Made by a program: the position numbers and the translations under genes. From Pseudomonas sp. (GTDB lineage: Bacteria > Pseudomonadota > Gammaproteobacteria > Pseudomonadales > Pseudomonadaceae), in contig NZ_JAQGNX010000033.1 of NCBI RefSeq assembly GCF_028293835.1, positions 1-33,684 of the forward strand: a stretch of 33,684 nt of DNA. The letters run 5' to 3'. Positions 17,403-27,137 of this stretch are shown piece by piece. Position 1 is the first letter of the stretch. Each line of letters starts with the position of its first letter. Below the pieces are notes generated by a model. It was not told the origin of the DNA and ran no database searches. It saw only the letters and a list, made by a program, of their open reading frames with translations.

Positions 17403-18049
17403 TGCCCGGTAGCCTTGGCTTTCGTGAACTGGGTCTGGTCCCTTACGAACCCACCTGGCATGCCATGCAGCGCTTTACCGAAGGGCGTGATCGGGACACA
17501 GCCGATGAAGTCTGGCTGGTGCAGCATCCGCCCATCTTCACTCAGGGGCTGGCAGGTAAAGCCGAGCATTTACTGCTTCCGGGTGATATTGCAGTGGTAC
17601 AGGTCGATCGTGGTGGCCAAGTGACCTATCATGGCCCTGGTCAGTTAGTGGTTTACCTGATGCTTGACGTGCGACGCCTCGGTTTTGGTGTGCGCGAGCT
17701 GGTTTCCCGGATTGAGCGCAGCCTGATCGCGCTGTTGGCCAGTTACGATGTAACGGCAGTGGCGCAGAAAGACGCGCCAGGTGTCTATGTCGACGGAGCG
17801 AAAATAGCCTCCTTAGGTTTACGAATTCGCAACGGTTATTCATTCCACGGCCTGGCGCTGAATGTGGACATGGACCTTGAACCGTTTCGACGCATTAACC
17901 CCTGTGGGTATGCGGGGCTGGCAATGACCCAGCTGTGCGATCTTGCAGGCCCGATTGAATTTGCCGAGGTAAGTGCCCGGCTGCGCGCGCAGCTCGTCAA
18001 ACACCTCGACTATGCTGAGCAGACGACCCTAGCGGGCGGAATCGACTGA
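17402..18049 (+). CDS. lipB: Octanoyl-[acyl carrier protein]-protein N-octanoyltransferase
   Basis: A 215-residue enzyme that moves octanoate from acyl-ACP to the lipoyl domains of the 2-oxoacid dehydrogenases and the glycine cleavage H protein. The signature [15 protein letters not shown] lies near residues 67-81. The catalytic Lys134 is in [12 protein letters not shown] and the catalytic Cys168 in [14 protein letters not shown]. The ATG at 17402 overlaps the ybeD stop. The lipA ATG follows its stop by one base, so product handoff from LipB to LipA is matched by a tight operon. Confidence 0.98.
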   Translation: MPGSLGFRELGLVPYEPTWHAMQRFTEGRDRDTADEVWLVQHPPIFTQGLAGKAEHLLLPGDIAVVQVDRGGQVTYHGPGQLVVYLMLDVRRLGFGVRELVSRIERSLIALLASYDVTAVAQKDAPGVYVDGAKIASLGLRIRNGYSFHGLALNVDMDLEPFRRINPCGYAGLAMTQLCDLAGPIEFAEVSARLRAQLVKHLDYAEQTTLAGGID

Positions 18050-18050
18050 T

Positions 18051-19082
18051 ATGACTACTGCGACAGAGACTGCGCAAAGCGCTGTGCTAGAACTGATCCC
18101 GACACTGAACGTCGGTGAGCGTACCGCGCGTCCTAAAGTGGAAGCCGGCATAAAGCTGCGCGGTGCGGATAAAGTTGCACGCATCCCGGTGAAGATCATT
18201 CCGACCGTCGACCTGCCGAAAAAGCCTGACTGGATTCGCGTGCGTATCGCGGTTTCTCCGGAAGTGGATCGCGTCAAAAAACTGCTGCGCAAGCACAAGC
18301 TGCACAGCGTGTGCGAAGAGGCGTCGTGCCCTAACCTGGGTGAGTGCTTCTCCGGTGGCACCGCGACGTTCATGATCATGGGCGACATCTGCACCCGTCG
18401 CTGCCCGTTCTGTGACGTTGGCCATGGCCGTCCGAAAGCGCTGGATGTCGACGAGCCGAAAAACCTCGCTATCGCCATCGCTGACTTGCGTCTCAAATAC
18501 GTAGTAATCACCTCGGTTGACCGCGACGACCTGCGCGACGGTGGTGCCCAGCACTTTGCTGACTGCATTCGTGAAATTCGCTTGCTATCGCCAAACGTCC
18601 AGCTTGAAACGTTGGTTCCGGATTACCGTGGGCGCATGGACATCGCGCTAGAGCTCACAGCTGCCGAGCCGCCAGACGTGTTCAACCACAACCTGGAAAC
18701 CGTGCCACGCCTATACAAGGCCGCGCGCCCGGGTTCGGATTTCCAATGGTCGTTGACCTTGCTGCAGAAGTTCAAGCAGTTGGTGCCACACGTTCCGACC
18801 AAGTCCGGCTTGATGCTGGGTCTGGGGGAGACCGACGAAGAAGTCATCGAAGTCATGCAGCGCATGCGTGAGCACGACATCGACATGCTTACCCTCGGCC
18901 AGTACCTGCAGCCATCACGCAGCCACTTGCCAGTGCAGCGTTTCGTGCATCCGGACGTGTTCGCCTGGTTTGCCGAAGAAGGCTACAAGATGGGCTTCAA
19001 AAACGTCGCTTCCGGCCCACTGGTGCGTTCTTCGTACCACGCCGACGAGCAAGCGAAGACTGCCGTCAAAGCCATGATCTGA
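18051..19082 (+). CDS. lipA: Lipoyl synthase (radical SAM)
   Basis: A 343-residue radical SAM enzyme that inserts two sulfurs into protein-bound octanoyl groups. Both iron-sulfur sites are visible: the sacrificial auxiliary cluster at Cys88, Cys93 and Cys99 ([12 protein letters not shown]), and the radical SAM cluster at Cys114, Cys118 and Cys121 (CTRRCPFC). The C-terminal RSSYHADE contains the conserved Ser that ligates the auxiliary cluster. The N-terminus is about 20 residues longer than in E. coli and rich in charged residues. It ends the rightward block and converges with the SltB3-like gene across a REP palindrome. Confidence 0.99.
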   Translation: MTTATETAQSAVLELIPTLNVGERTARPKVEAGIKLRGADKVARIPVKIIPTVDLPKKPDWIRVRIAVSPEVDRVKKLLRKHKLHSVCEEASCPNLGECFSGGTATFMIMGDICTRRCPFCDVGHGRPKALDVDEPKNLAIAIADLRLKYVVITSVDRDDLRDGGAQHFADCIREIRLLSPNVQLETLVPDYRGRMDIALELTAAEPPDVFNHNLETVPRLYKAARPGSDFQWSLTLLQKFKQLVPHVPTKSGLMLGLGETDEEVIEVMQRMREHDIDMLTLGQYLQPSRSHLPVQRFVHPDVFAWFAEEGYKMGFKNVASGPLVRSSYHADEQAKTAVKAMI

Positions 19083-19096
19083 TAGTTGCGTTACCT

Positions 19097-19173
19097 CTGT
19101 AAGAGCCAACTTGTTGGCGAGGCGGTGTCGGATGTACTAGACACAATGCCTCACCAACAAATTGGCCCTACAG
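19097..19173. repeat. REP-type palindrome (CCAAC/GTTGG class) downstream of lipA
   Basis: The left arm at 19097-19123 contains GAGCCAACTTGTTGGCGAGGC. The right arm at 19148-19173 is its inverted, slightly diverged copy beginning GCCTCACCAACAAATTGG and ending CTACAG. It is the same class as 27049-27122 and also lies between two convergent genes, so it may stop read-through from both sides. Confidence 0.8.
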
Positions 19174-19181
19174 ATTTGGTT

Positions 19182-20510
19182 CTATGGCTTACGCAGGTTA
19201 TCCAGCAACTCATGCGTCGGGTAGCCATCTGCTGGCCAGCCATATGACTGTTGTGCGTTACGGATCGCCTTACGCGTATTGGCCCCGATAATGCCGTCAG
19301 GCACGCCTGCATCGTATTGGCGGGATGACAACAGGGTTTGCAGCTCCATGCGCTCAGAACGGCTTAGAGGCAGGTCATCGCGTGGCCAACTGCCCAGGAC
19401 GTAGCCGCCGCCGCTGAAACGCTGGGATAGCAAACCAACCGCCAACGCATAAGACGAGGAATTGTTGTACTTGAGCGTGGCCCGGAAGTTATCCAGTACC
19501 AAAAATGCAGGACCTTTATAACCGGCAGGTAATAACAGCGCCGCTTGCAGTTGTGCCACGTTGGCCGGCAGTGCGCCGCCATTGGGCAGTTTCAGCCCCA
19601 TTTGCAGCCATTCGGCCACGGTTTTACGCGTAGAGGCATCGGCCAGCGCGTAGTCGAAACCTTTAACCAATTGCACTTCAAAACCCCATGGCTGACCTTG
19701 TTGCCAGCCCGAGCTTTGCAAGTAGCGTGCGGTCGAGGCCAGCGCATCGGCGGGGGTGTTCCAGATGTCGCGGCGACCGTCCCCATCGAAATCCACAGCG
19801 TAGGTGTTGTAGGTGGTCGGGATAAACTGTGTCTGACCCATCGCACCGCCCCAGGAGCCGAGCATCTCGCCGGGCTGGATGTCGCCGTGCTGAAGAATCT
19901 GTAGCGCGGCCAGCAATTGGTCTTGGGCGAACGCTCGACGGCGGCCCTCGTAGGCCAGTGTTGCAAGTGAGCGAATCACATACTGCGAGCCCTGGAATCT
20001 GCCAAAGTTGCTTTCCATCCCCCAAATGGCCACCAGGGACTGGCGGTCGACGCCGTAACGTTGCTCGATGGTTTGTAGCACGTCGGCATACTGGGCAAGC
20101 AGGGCCTGACCTTTATTGACACGAACGGCGGACACGGCGCCGTCGAGGTATTCCCATACCGGACGGGTGAACTCCGGCTGGCTTCGGTCGGCTTTGACCA
20201 CGCTCATGTCCGGCAGCACGCCTGCGAAGGCTTGATCAAATAAGTCGGGCCTGATGCCGGCCTTCATGGCATCCACGCGAAAGCCTGCTTCCCAGTCACT
20301 GAAGCTCATGGTTGGCTGAATGTCGAAATCGCTAGTGCCAGGCGCGATGGCTGGCTGAGTCGTAGGCGACGCGGCCGCAGGAGCGTTGGCGATTTGAAGA
20401 GGAGTGGCATCGGCTGCGGTGGGGTTTTCTGCGCAGGCGACCAACAGAATAAAGCTGGAGGCGGTTATCAACTGGCGAAAATGCCAACGACGGGAAAAAC
20501 TAGAGGGCAT
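19182..20510 (-). CDS. Lytic murein transglycosylase with C-terminal peptidoglycan-binding domain (SltB3-like lipoprotein)
   Basis: A 442-residue MltB-family enzyme with a lipobox (LVAC, Cys26). The catalytic Glu166 is in VAIWGMESNFGRF, and GSWGGAMGQTQFIPTTY and DFDGDGRRDIWN are family motifs. The C-terminal 60 residues are a PG_binding_1 domain (SRSERMELQTLL ... GVPDGIIGANTRKAIRNAQ). This layout is that of P. aeruginosa SltB3, which lies at the same spot near lipA. The longer frame starts with TTG at 20522; I prefer ATG 20510. The ribosome site is weak. It lies 81 bases downstream of arfA on the same strand. Confidence 0.95.
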   Translation of the reverse strand: MPSSFSRRWHFRQLITASSFILLVACAENPTAADATPLQIANAPAAASPTTQPAIAPGTSDFDIQPTMSFSDWEAGFRVDAMKAGIRPDLFDQAFAGVLPDMSVVKADRSQPEFTRPVWEYLDGAVSAVRVNKGQALLAQYADVLQTIEQRYGVDRQSLVAIWGMESNFGRFQGSQYVIRSLATLAYEGRRRAFAQDQLLAALQILQHGDIQPGEMLGSWGGAMGQTQFIPTTYNTYAVDFDGDGRRDIWNTPADALASTARYLQSSGWQQGQPWGFEVQLVKGFDYALADASTRKTVAEWLQMGLKLPNGGALPANVAQLQAALLLPAGYKGPAFLVLDNFRATLKYNNSSSYALAVGLLSQRFSGGGYVLGSWPRDDLPLSRSERMELQTLLSSRQYDAGVPDGIIGANTRKAIRNAQQSYGWPADGYPTHELLDNLRKP

Positions 20511-20557
20511 GCTCGGGTCCAAAATGTTTCAACAGACGCAGACCTTATCATGCTTGT

Positions 20558-20586
20558 CCGGTTTATGGGGGGTCGGAAGAAACCGG
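20558..20586 (-). other. Inverted repeat between arfA and the SltB3-like gene
   Basis: CCGGTTT at 20558-20564 and AAACCGG at 20580-20586 are perfect inverted copies with a 15-base loop. It is not followed by a U-tract in either direction. It may be an mRNA 5' leader structure or a backup 3' end for arfA. Confidence 0.35.
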
Positions 20587-20591
20587 ATGTT

Positions 20592-20747
20592 TCAGGCCGC
20601 CAGAAAGTAAGAAGCCTCCCAGCTTTTAGACTGGAAGGCTTCGCGGCGGTAGCTGCCTTTGCCCTTGCCGGCTGGTTCCTGGCGACTGCGGAACAACGGC
20701 TGGGCGACGATGGATTTGGCCTTGTTCGGCCGCTTTGGCTTGCTCAT
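20592..20747 (-). CDS. arfA: Alternative ribosome-rescue factor A (ArfA)
   Basis: A 51-residue basic peptide, MSKPKRPNKAKSIVAQPLFR at the start, followed by SRQEPAGKGKGSYRRE. The PLFR-x-R-x-E and KGKGSY-x-R core is the ArfA hallmark. ArfA enters the empty A site of ribosomes stalled at the end of a message without stop codon and recruits release factor 2, as a backup for tmRNA. A stem-loop covers codons 36-46 and is followed by a U-rich stretch before the TGA. Most transcripts should therefore end without a stop codon, as known for proteobacterial arfA. AGAGAG lies about 9-10 bases before the ATG. The position between the SltB3-like gene and holA agrees with Pseudomonas gene order as I recall it. 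I translated this frame by hand from the minus strand. Confidence 0.9.
   Translation of the reverse strand: MSKPKRPNKAKSIVAQPLFRSRQEPAGKGKGSYRREAFQSKSWEASYFLAA
20602..20642 (-). terminator. Intrinsic terminator / RNase III-type hairpin inside the arfA coding region
   Basis: In the minus-strand RNA, GAAGCCTTCCAG (20642-20631) pairs with CTGGGAGGCTTC (20622-20611). This gives 12 bp with a single G-U pair and an 8-base loop. It is followed directly by TTACTTTCT (20610-20602). The stem encodes residues 36-46, and the stop codon lies 8 bases beyond the U-rich tract, at 20594-20592. Termination here, or cleavage in the stem, would leave a non-stop arfA message. Confidence 0.82.
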
Positions 20748-20886
20748 GGCGAGTACTCTCTTTGGATGGTGGTAGTAAAACGCTGTGAATCATCGGGCAG
20801 AGCGAGGCGTGTGTCTAATAGAGGTGTGCTATGGGATGTTTCGGTGCGGACAATCAGCAGCTGTAGGAGGTCGCCCTTCGTCCTGC

Positions 20887-21030
20887 CGCCGCGCTGTCGC
20901 GCAGCAAACACAAAACCTGTAGGAGCTGCCGAAGGCTGCGACAGGCCGGAGTCGCGGGCGACCGGCACCCCTTCAGCGGTTCACGAGGCGACCGGTTCCC
21001 GGTCGAATCGCAGCCTTCGGCAGCTCCTAC
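20887..21030. repeat. Composite REP/BIME element with perfect 23-bp inverted arms
   Basis: The arms at 20919-20941 and 21008-21030 are perfect 23-base inverted copies with core GAGCTGCCGAAGGCTGCG. The 66-base spacer ends in a nested hairpin CGACCGG/CCGGTCG. A 23-base side module (20887-20909, core CGCTGTCGCGCAGCAAAC) precedes the left arm. The same three parts in the same order recur at 31139-31267. The element lies in the 376-base gap between arfA and holA (20748-21123), which otherwise holds the arfA leader and promoter region and the small palindrome at 21051-21088. Confidence 0.88.
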
Positions 21031-21050
21031 GGACTAGTCAATCAGTTATG

Positions 21051-21088
21051 CATTGTTTGATAAGAGCCAGCGTGTTGGCGAAACAATG
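21051..21088. repeat. Small palindrome enclosing a REP half-arm, downstream of holA
   Basis: CATTGTTT (21051-21058) and AAACAATG (21081-21088) are perfect inverted copies. They enclose GAGCCAGCGTGTTGGCG, a half-arm of the CCAAC/GTTGG REP class. The nested arrangement lies 35 bases beyond the holA stop on the minus strand and could be a 3' end structure for the leuS-lptE-holA transcript, but there is no U-tract. Confidence 0.5.
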
Positions 21089-21123
21089 TATTTGGGTGCA
21101 TCCAGGAGTAGAGAAGTCTTTGA

Positions 21124-22161
21124 CTATTCAGCCGGCAAACTCAGCCGCTGCCCAGCCATCAACAGCGCCAGCCGGGTCAGGCTGCTCCAGGACGAACCTG
21201 CTGCCTGGCCTTTGATCTGCGCGTCGATGCGCTGCGCATCCATCAACAGTTGGCCCCAGCGTTGCGCCGAATGCCGTTGCAGGGCTTTGCTCATCAGCGG
21301 TTTACGCTTGTCCCATATCGGTGGGCGAGCCTGGCTGAAGGCCTTGTCCAACGCAATACCCTGGTTGACCTGCAACGCCAGATTCGCCAGCACCCGAAGC
21401 TCCCGAGACAGTGCCCAGAGGATCACTGGCGGCTCCACACCTTCCCCGCGCAAACCTTCAAGCATGCGCACGGTATGTGCCGCTTCGCCGTTGAGTACGG
21501 CATCGGTCAATCCGAAAACATCGAAACGCGCACTGTCGGCCACGGCCCCCTGCACGGTTTCGACGGTGATTTGACCGCCCTCGGCCATCAACTTGAGCTT
21601 TTCGATCTCTTGCGCTGCGGCCAGCAGGTTGCCTTCGACCCGTGCGGCAATCAATTCAACCGCGTCCTGGCTGGCAGACAAACCCGCTTGAGCCAAACGC
21701 TGGCGAATCCACTGGGGTAGTTGGCTGGAATCCACCGGCCATATCTGCACGAATTGAGTCTGCGGCCCCTCGATCAGCGCCTTGCCCCATTTGGTCTTTT
21801 GCGCGCTGCCATCGAGTTTCGGCAAACTGATCAGCAGCAGCGTGTCTTCCGGGGGGCGCGAGCAATACTCGATAAACGCTGCGGCGCCCTTGTCGCCAGG
21901 CTTACCTGAGGGCAAGCGCAGTTCCAGCAGCCGTTTTTCCGCAAATAACGACATGCTTGCGCCGGCCTGCAGCAGCGTGCCCCAATCGAAATTGGCGTCA
22001 GCGCTAAAGACTTGGCGCTCATCGAAGCCTTGCAGGCGCGCAGCCGCACGAATAGCGTCCGCTGCGTCCTGGCACAGCAACGGATCATCTCCGCTGACTA
22101 CGTATACGGGCGACAGAGTGCTCTGCAGGTGTTTAGCGAGTTGGGCCGGGATCAGTTTCAT
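21124..22161 (-). CDS. holA: DNA polymerase III delta subunit
   Basis: A 345-residue AAA+-fold subunit of the clamp loader, which opens the beta sliding clamp. N-terminal family features are PVYVVSGDDPLLCQDAADAIR and FDWGTLLQAGASMSLFAEKRLLELR; the latter contains the MSLF segment where delta contacts the clamp. FVQIWPVDSSQLPQWIRQRL and LIAARVEGNLLAAAQEIEKL follow, with the helical collar domain at the end. As expected for delta, no functional Walker A is seen. It starts at ATG 22161, 54 bases downstream of the lptE stop on the same strand. A GC hairpin and a small tandem repeat lie in that gap. Typical leuS-lptE-holA order. Confidence 0.97.
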   Translation of the reverse strand: MKLIPAQLAKHLQSTLSPVYVVSGDDPLLCQDAADAIRAAARLQGFDERQVFSADANFDWGTLLQAGASMSLFAEKRLLELRLPSGKPGDKGAAAFIEYCSRPPEDTLLLISLPKLDGSAQKTKWGKALIEGPQTQFVQIWPVDSSQLPQWIRQRLAQAGLSASQDAVELIAARVEGNLLAAAQEIEKLKLMAEGGQITVETVQGAVADSARFDVFGLTDAVLNGEAAHTVRMLEGLRGEGVEPPVILWALSRELRVLANLALQVNQGIALDKAFSQARPPIWDKRKPLMSKALQRHSAQRWGQLLMDAQRIDAQIKGQAAGSSWSSLTRLALLMAGQRLSLPAE

Positions 22162-22185
22162 AGCTCAGAGGATTAGCTCAGAGGA
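22161..22185 (-). repeat. Tandem 12-base repeat at the holA start
   Basis: TAGCTCAGAGGA occurs twice (22161-22172 and 22174-22185, plus-strand reading) with a 13-base period. The copy next to holA runs into its ATG. It looks like a small duplication that doubled the sequence just upstream of the start codon. Confidence 0.7.
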
Positions 22186-22189
22186 GGCA

Positions 22190-22209
22190 GGGGCCAGCAC
22201 GCTGGCCCC
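22190..22209 (-). other. GC-rich hairpin between lptE and holA
   Basis: GGGGCCAGC (22190-22198) and GCTGGCCCC (22201-22209) are perfect inverted copies with a 2-base centre, so about 8 pairs with a 4-base loop in RNA. It begins 6 bases after the lptE stop and has no U-tract. A partial attenuator or an RNA-stabilising 3' end for lptE is more likely than a full terminator. Confidence 0.55.
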
Positions 22210-22215
22210 GGGCAT

Positions 22216-22821
22216 TTACTTGGCAGGAATTTCAATGGGCGACTGGCGAGGCGTCTCGTTTTCGATCCGCTGCGCAGCTTCCAGGGCGTCGGCTTCTGCT
22301 TTGGCCTTGGCTTCGGCGTTCGATTGCAGTTTATCCAGTTGTTCCGGTGTCAGCTGTTGCAGGCGCACGAGGATGTTCTGTACCAGTTGGACGCGCATTT
22401 CTTTGCGGATCTGCTGGGCTTCTTGATCAGAACCCATCAGGTTGTTGCTGTCTTGTACGTAGATTTTCTGTACCTGAGCTTTGTCTTCAAGCAACAACAG
22501 GCTACGCGAGCCACGGATTTCGTAGTTGACGGTGTCGGTCAGCTCATATTCGGCGGAACGCGCGGAGCCGTTGTAGCTGGCTGCACGAGAGGTTTCGCCT
22601 TCGCTGACCAGAATCAGTTTGTATTCGGCGCCCTGGTGGACGTTTACGCCGCCCCCTTTCAACGCGTCGGTCAACTGAACAACGGTAGGGCCGTAAGCGT
22701 CACGCGCACTGACATCCAGTTCTTTGATGGTCAGTTGGTAAGTGCCGGTACCACGCAGCTGGAAACCACAGGCGCTCAGCAACACGGCGAGACCCATCAC
22801 CAGCAAATTGCGTTTGATCAT
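22216..22821 (-). CDS. lptE: LPS-assembly lipoprotein LptE
   Basis: A 201-residue outer-membrane lipoprotein that plugs the LptD barrel and helps insert lipopolysaccharide into the outer leaflet. The signal peptide ends in the lipobox LSAC (Cys18), followed by GFQLRGTGTYQLTIKEL, the typical LptE (RlpB) N-terminus. The last about 40 residues (after EQLDKL) are Ala/Glu/Lys-rich and probably helical, a tail found in Pseudomonas members. The ATG at 22821 has AGGGGAGC about 6 bases upstream. The longer frame to 22911 has no such site and would bury the lipobox. It lies between leuS and holA on the same strand. Confidence 0.96.
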   Translation of the reverse strand: MIKRNLLVMGLAVLLSACGFQLRGTGTYQLTIKELDVSARDAYGPTVVQLTDALKGGGVNVHQGAEYKLILVSEGETSRAASYNGSARSAEYELTDTVNYEIRGSRSLLLLEDKAQVQKIYVQDSNNLMGSDQEAQQIRKEMRVQLVQNILVRLQQLTPEQLDKLQSNAEAKAKAEADALEAAQRIENETPRQSPIEIPAK

Positions 22822-22880
22822 ATTGATGCTCCCCTTGAATCCGTTTGGGCCGACTGTGCGTCCCTTGGAAATGATGTTCG

Positions 22881-22902
22881 GCGCCCGGTCGATACCGGGC
22901 GC
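22881..22902 (-). other. GC-rich hairpin between leuS and lptE
   Basis: GCGCCCGG (22881-22888) and CCGGGCGC (22895-22902) pair perfectly around a 6-base loop, 9 bases after the leuS stop. There is no U-tract. It resembles the hairpin after lptE: each internal junction of this operon carries a GC-rich stem right behind the upstream stop codon. Confidence 0.55.
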
Positions 22903-22911
22903 TTGATTCAA

Positions 22912-25527
<2,616 letters not shown>

Positions 25528-25768
25528 TTACTAAGAAATTGGTGACCTCATCCTCTTCATTGCACCGCTGAGTCAGGTCGTGCTCAGTAGAGCGGGAAGT
25601 GGAATTAAAGGAAGCGCCGTAGCATACATGAGCGCTCACTATCGAGGGAAACCCTGATTGCTTCGAAAAGGCCGTCGCAGGCCGTTGGTCGCGGCATCCG
25701 GCTGATTTGGACAGCGGCGCTAAGCTGATTAACGGGGGAGTGCATTTTAACTTGGATGAGGTGGACGG

Positions 25769-26140
25769 ATGGCAGAGTTGCAGCAACCCGCAATAAAACC
25801 CGAGCTTTACGAACGCTTGATCAATCGTCTTGGGCTTGCCTTGAACATCGCAAGGACTGCGGTTCGACTTCGCGATGAAGCACCTACAGAACTGGAGTTG
25901 CGGGGCTTGAGCCCTGCGGAATTCGAATTGATCGAAGCCTATCTGGACAAGAGCGCTTTCGGTTTCGGAGCTTATAGCTCTGGTTTCAAGGTTGATAGTG
26001 TGACCCTGGGCTCTTCTGCTGCACAGGCAATCGATGAATCAGTTGCGGTGACAAAACATTCAGCCAAGGTCATATGGCTGGACAGTCACCAGCGTAGCAA
26101 GGCTTCAGCACGGGGCAGGTCGTTATTCTTCAGGGGCTGA
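25769..26140 (+). CDS. Unrecognised small protein
   Basis: A 123-residue predicted protein that I do not recognise. It has no signal peptide or membrane helix. The N-terminal half is charged and probably helical (PELYERLINRLGLALNIART, then LRGLSPAEFELIEAYLDKS). A Gly/Ser-rich middle and a basic end (HQRSKASARGRS) follow. GAGGTGGACGG lies before the ATG at 25769, a plausible ribosome site, and no longer competing frame covers this interval. Divergent from leuS and followed by the YdcF-like gene after 126 bases. Pseudomonas genomes often have a small hypothetical gene here. It could be a species-group-specific protein. Confidence 0.62.
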   Translation: MAELQQPAIKPELYERLINRLGLALNIARTAVRLRDEAPTELELRGLSPAEFELIEAYLDKSAFGFGAYSSGFKVDSVTLGSSAAQAIDESVAVTKHSAKVIWLDSHQRSKASARGRSLFFRG

Positions 26141-26266
26141 TGGCTCAGATGGATGGCAATGTTCATAAAGTGCGACACATTTACCTAGCGGGCCTAGCGC
26201 TCGCGTAATAAGCATTGTTGCTTAGCGTCAATCCTTCTAGGCTTCGGGCATCTTTGGAGATGCTCG

Positions 26267-27034
26267 ATGCCTATCCGTTATCTGATCAAACAATTGCTTC
26301 TGCCTCCCGGCATCCTTTTGCTACTGCTTTTACTGGCGTGGTGGTTTCGTCGTTCGCGGCCGCGGCTAGCCGGCGTGTGTTTCGCCATCGGGTTTGGTGG
26401 GTTGTGGATCATGAGCTTGCCCATTGCCGTGGAATGGGCTGCGCGCTCTATCGAAAGCGAACCCCTACTGCCGCGCAGTGAATGGGCGCTCCTGGCGCAA
26501 CGGGCGGACGCGATTGTGGTATTGGGGTCCGGACGTGAACGTGACGATCCCACCTGGGGCATGGACATCCCGACCGGCGTAGCGTTGGAGCGCATGCGCT
26601 TTGCGGCGCGCTTGTCCAAAGACTCGGGCTTGCCGATCTTGACGTCTGGGGGTTTGCATTATGGCCAGCCGCCCAGTGAGGCCGCGATCATGGCCGATTC
26701 GCTGCAAAGCGATTTTGGCGTGACGGTGCGCTGGAAGGAAGAGGCGAGCCGTACCACGTGGGAAAACGCCACAATGAGTGCTGCCTTATTGCAGCCAAAA
26801 GGCCTCAAGCGCGTGGTGCTAGTGACCCAAGCCTGGCATATGCAACGCGCGCGCTGGAGCTTTGAAAAAGCCGGATTCACCGTAATCCCCGCGCCCGTGG
26901 GGTTCCTTGGCGTGGACAATGCCCGTCCGTTCAACGGCTGGTTGCCAGAAAGCAAAGCCGTGTGGCAAAGCGGGCAGTTGCTCAATGAAGCGGCCGGGTT
27001 GCTGGCCTATCCGTTGTTTTACCGGGGACGGTAA
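26267..27034 (+). CDS. YdcF/ElyC-family (DUF218) envelope protein
   Basis: A 255-residue protein with two N-terminal membrane helices (about residues 13-26 and 35-52) and a DUF218 domain. Landmarks are ADAIVVLGSGRERD near residue 80, LPILTSGGLHYGQPPSEA, EEASRTTWENA and VLVTQAWHMQRARWSFEKAGF. E. coli ElyC, of this family and membrane layout, is needed for normal peptidoglycan assembly at low temperature and is tied to lipid-carrier metabolism. The enzymatic reaction is not established. GGAG lies about 10 bases before the ATG at 26267. It converges with lnt, with a strong palindrome between them. Confidence 0.92.
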   Translation: MPIRYLIKQLLLPPGILLLLLLLAWWFRRSRPRLAGVCFAIGFGGLWIMSLPIAVEWAARSIESEPLLPRSEWALLAQRADAIVVLGSGRERDDPTWGMDIPTGVALERMRFAARLSKDSGLPILTSGGLHYGQPPSEAAIMADSLQSDFGVTVRWKEEASRTTWENATMSAALLQPKGLKRVVLVTQAWHMQRARWSFEKAGFTVIPAPVGFLGVDNARPFNGWLPESKAVWQSGQLLNEAAGLLAYPLFYRGR

Positions 27035-27048
27035 ATCCGGCCTGATCC

Positions 27049-27122
27049 CTGTAGGAGCCAACGTGTTGGCGAGGCTTGACGGGGTCTGTCAGGCCGCCTC
27101 GCCAACGCGTTGGCTCCTACAG
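27049..27122. repeat. Near-perfect 27-bp REP palindrome between ydcF-like and lnt genes
   Basis: The arms at 27049-27075 and 27096-27122 are inverted copies with 26 of 27 positions identical (CTGTAGGAGCCAAC as the outer part, GTTGGCGAGGC as the inner part) and a 20-base loop. On the plus strand GTTTTT follows at 27125-27129. It therefore probably doubles as the transcription end for the ydcF-like gene, and may also serve lnt from the other side. It is the cleanest copy of this class in the window. Confidence 0.88.
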
Positions 27123-27137
27123 ACGTTTTTCGACAAT

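Noticed and set aside
19083..19181. Possible tRNA or small RNA gene in the lipA spacer
   Set aside because: The symmetric structure is fully explained by a REP palindrome. No anticodon arm or T-loop motif is visible. I found no tRNA elsewhere in the window either.
20394..21215. 273-residue open frame on the plus strand through the arfA and REP region
   Set aside because: It crosses the SltB3-like start, arfA and a REP element. The translation is low quality and dominated by repeat sequence. The arfA frame on the other strand explains part of it.
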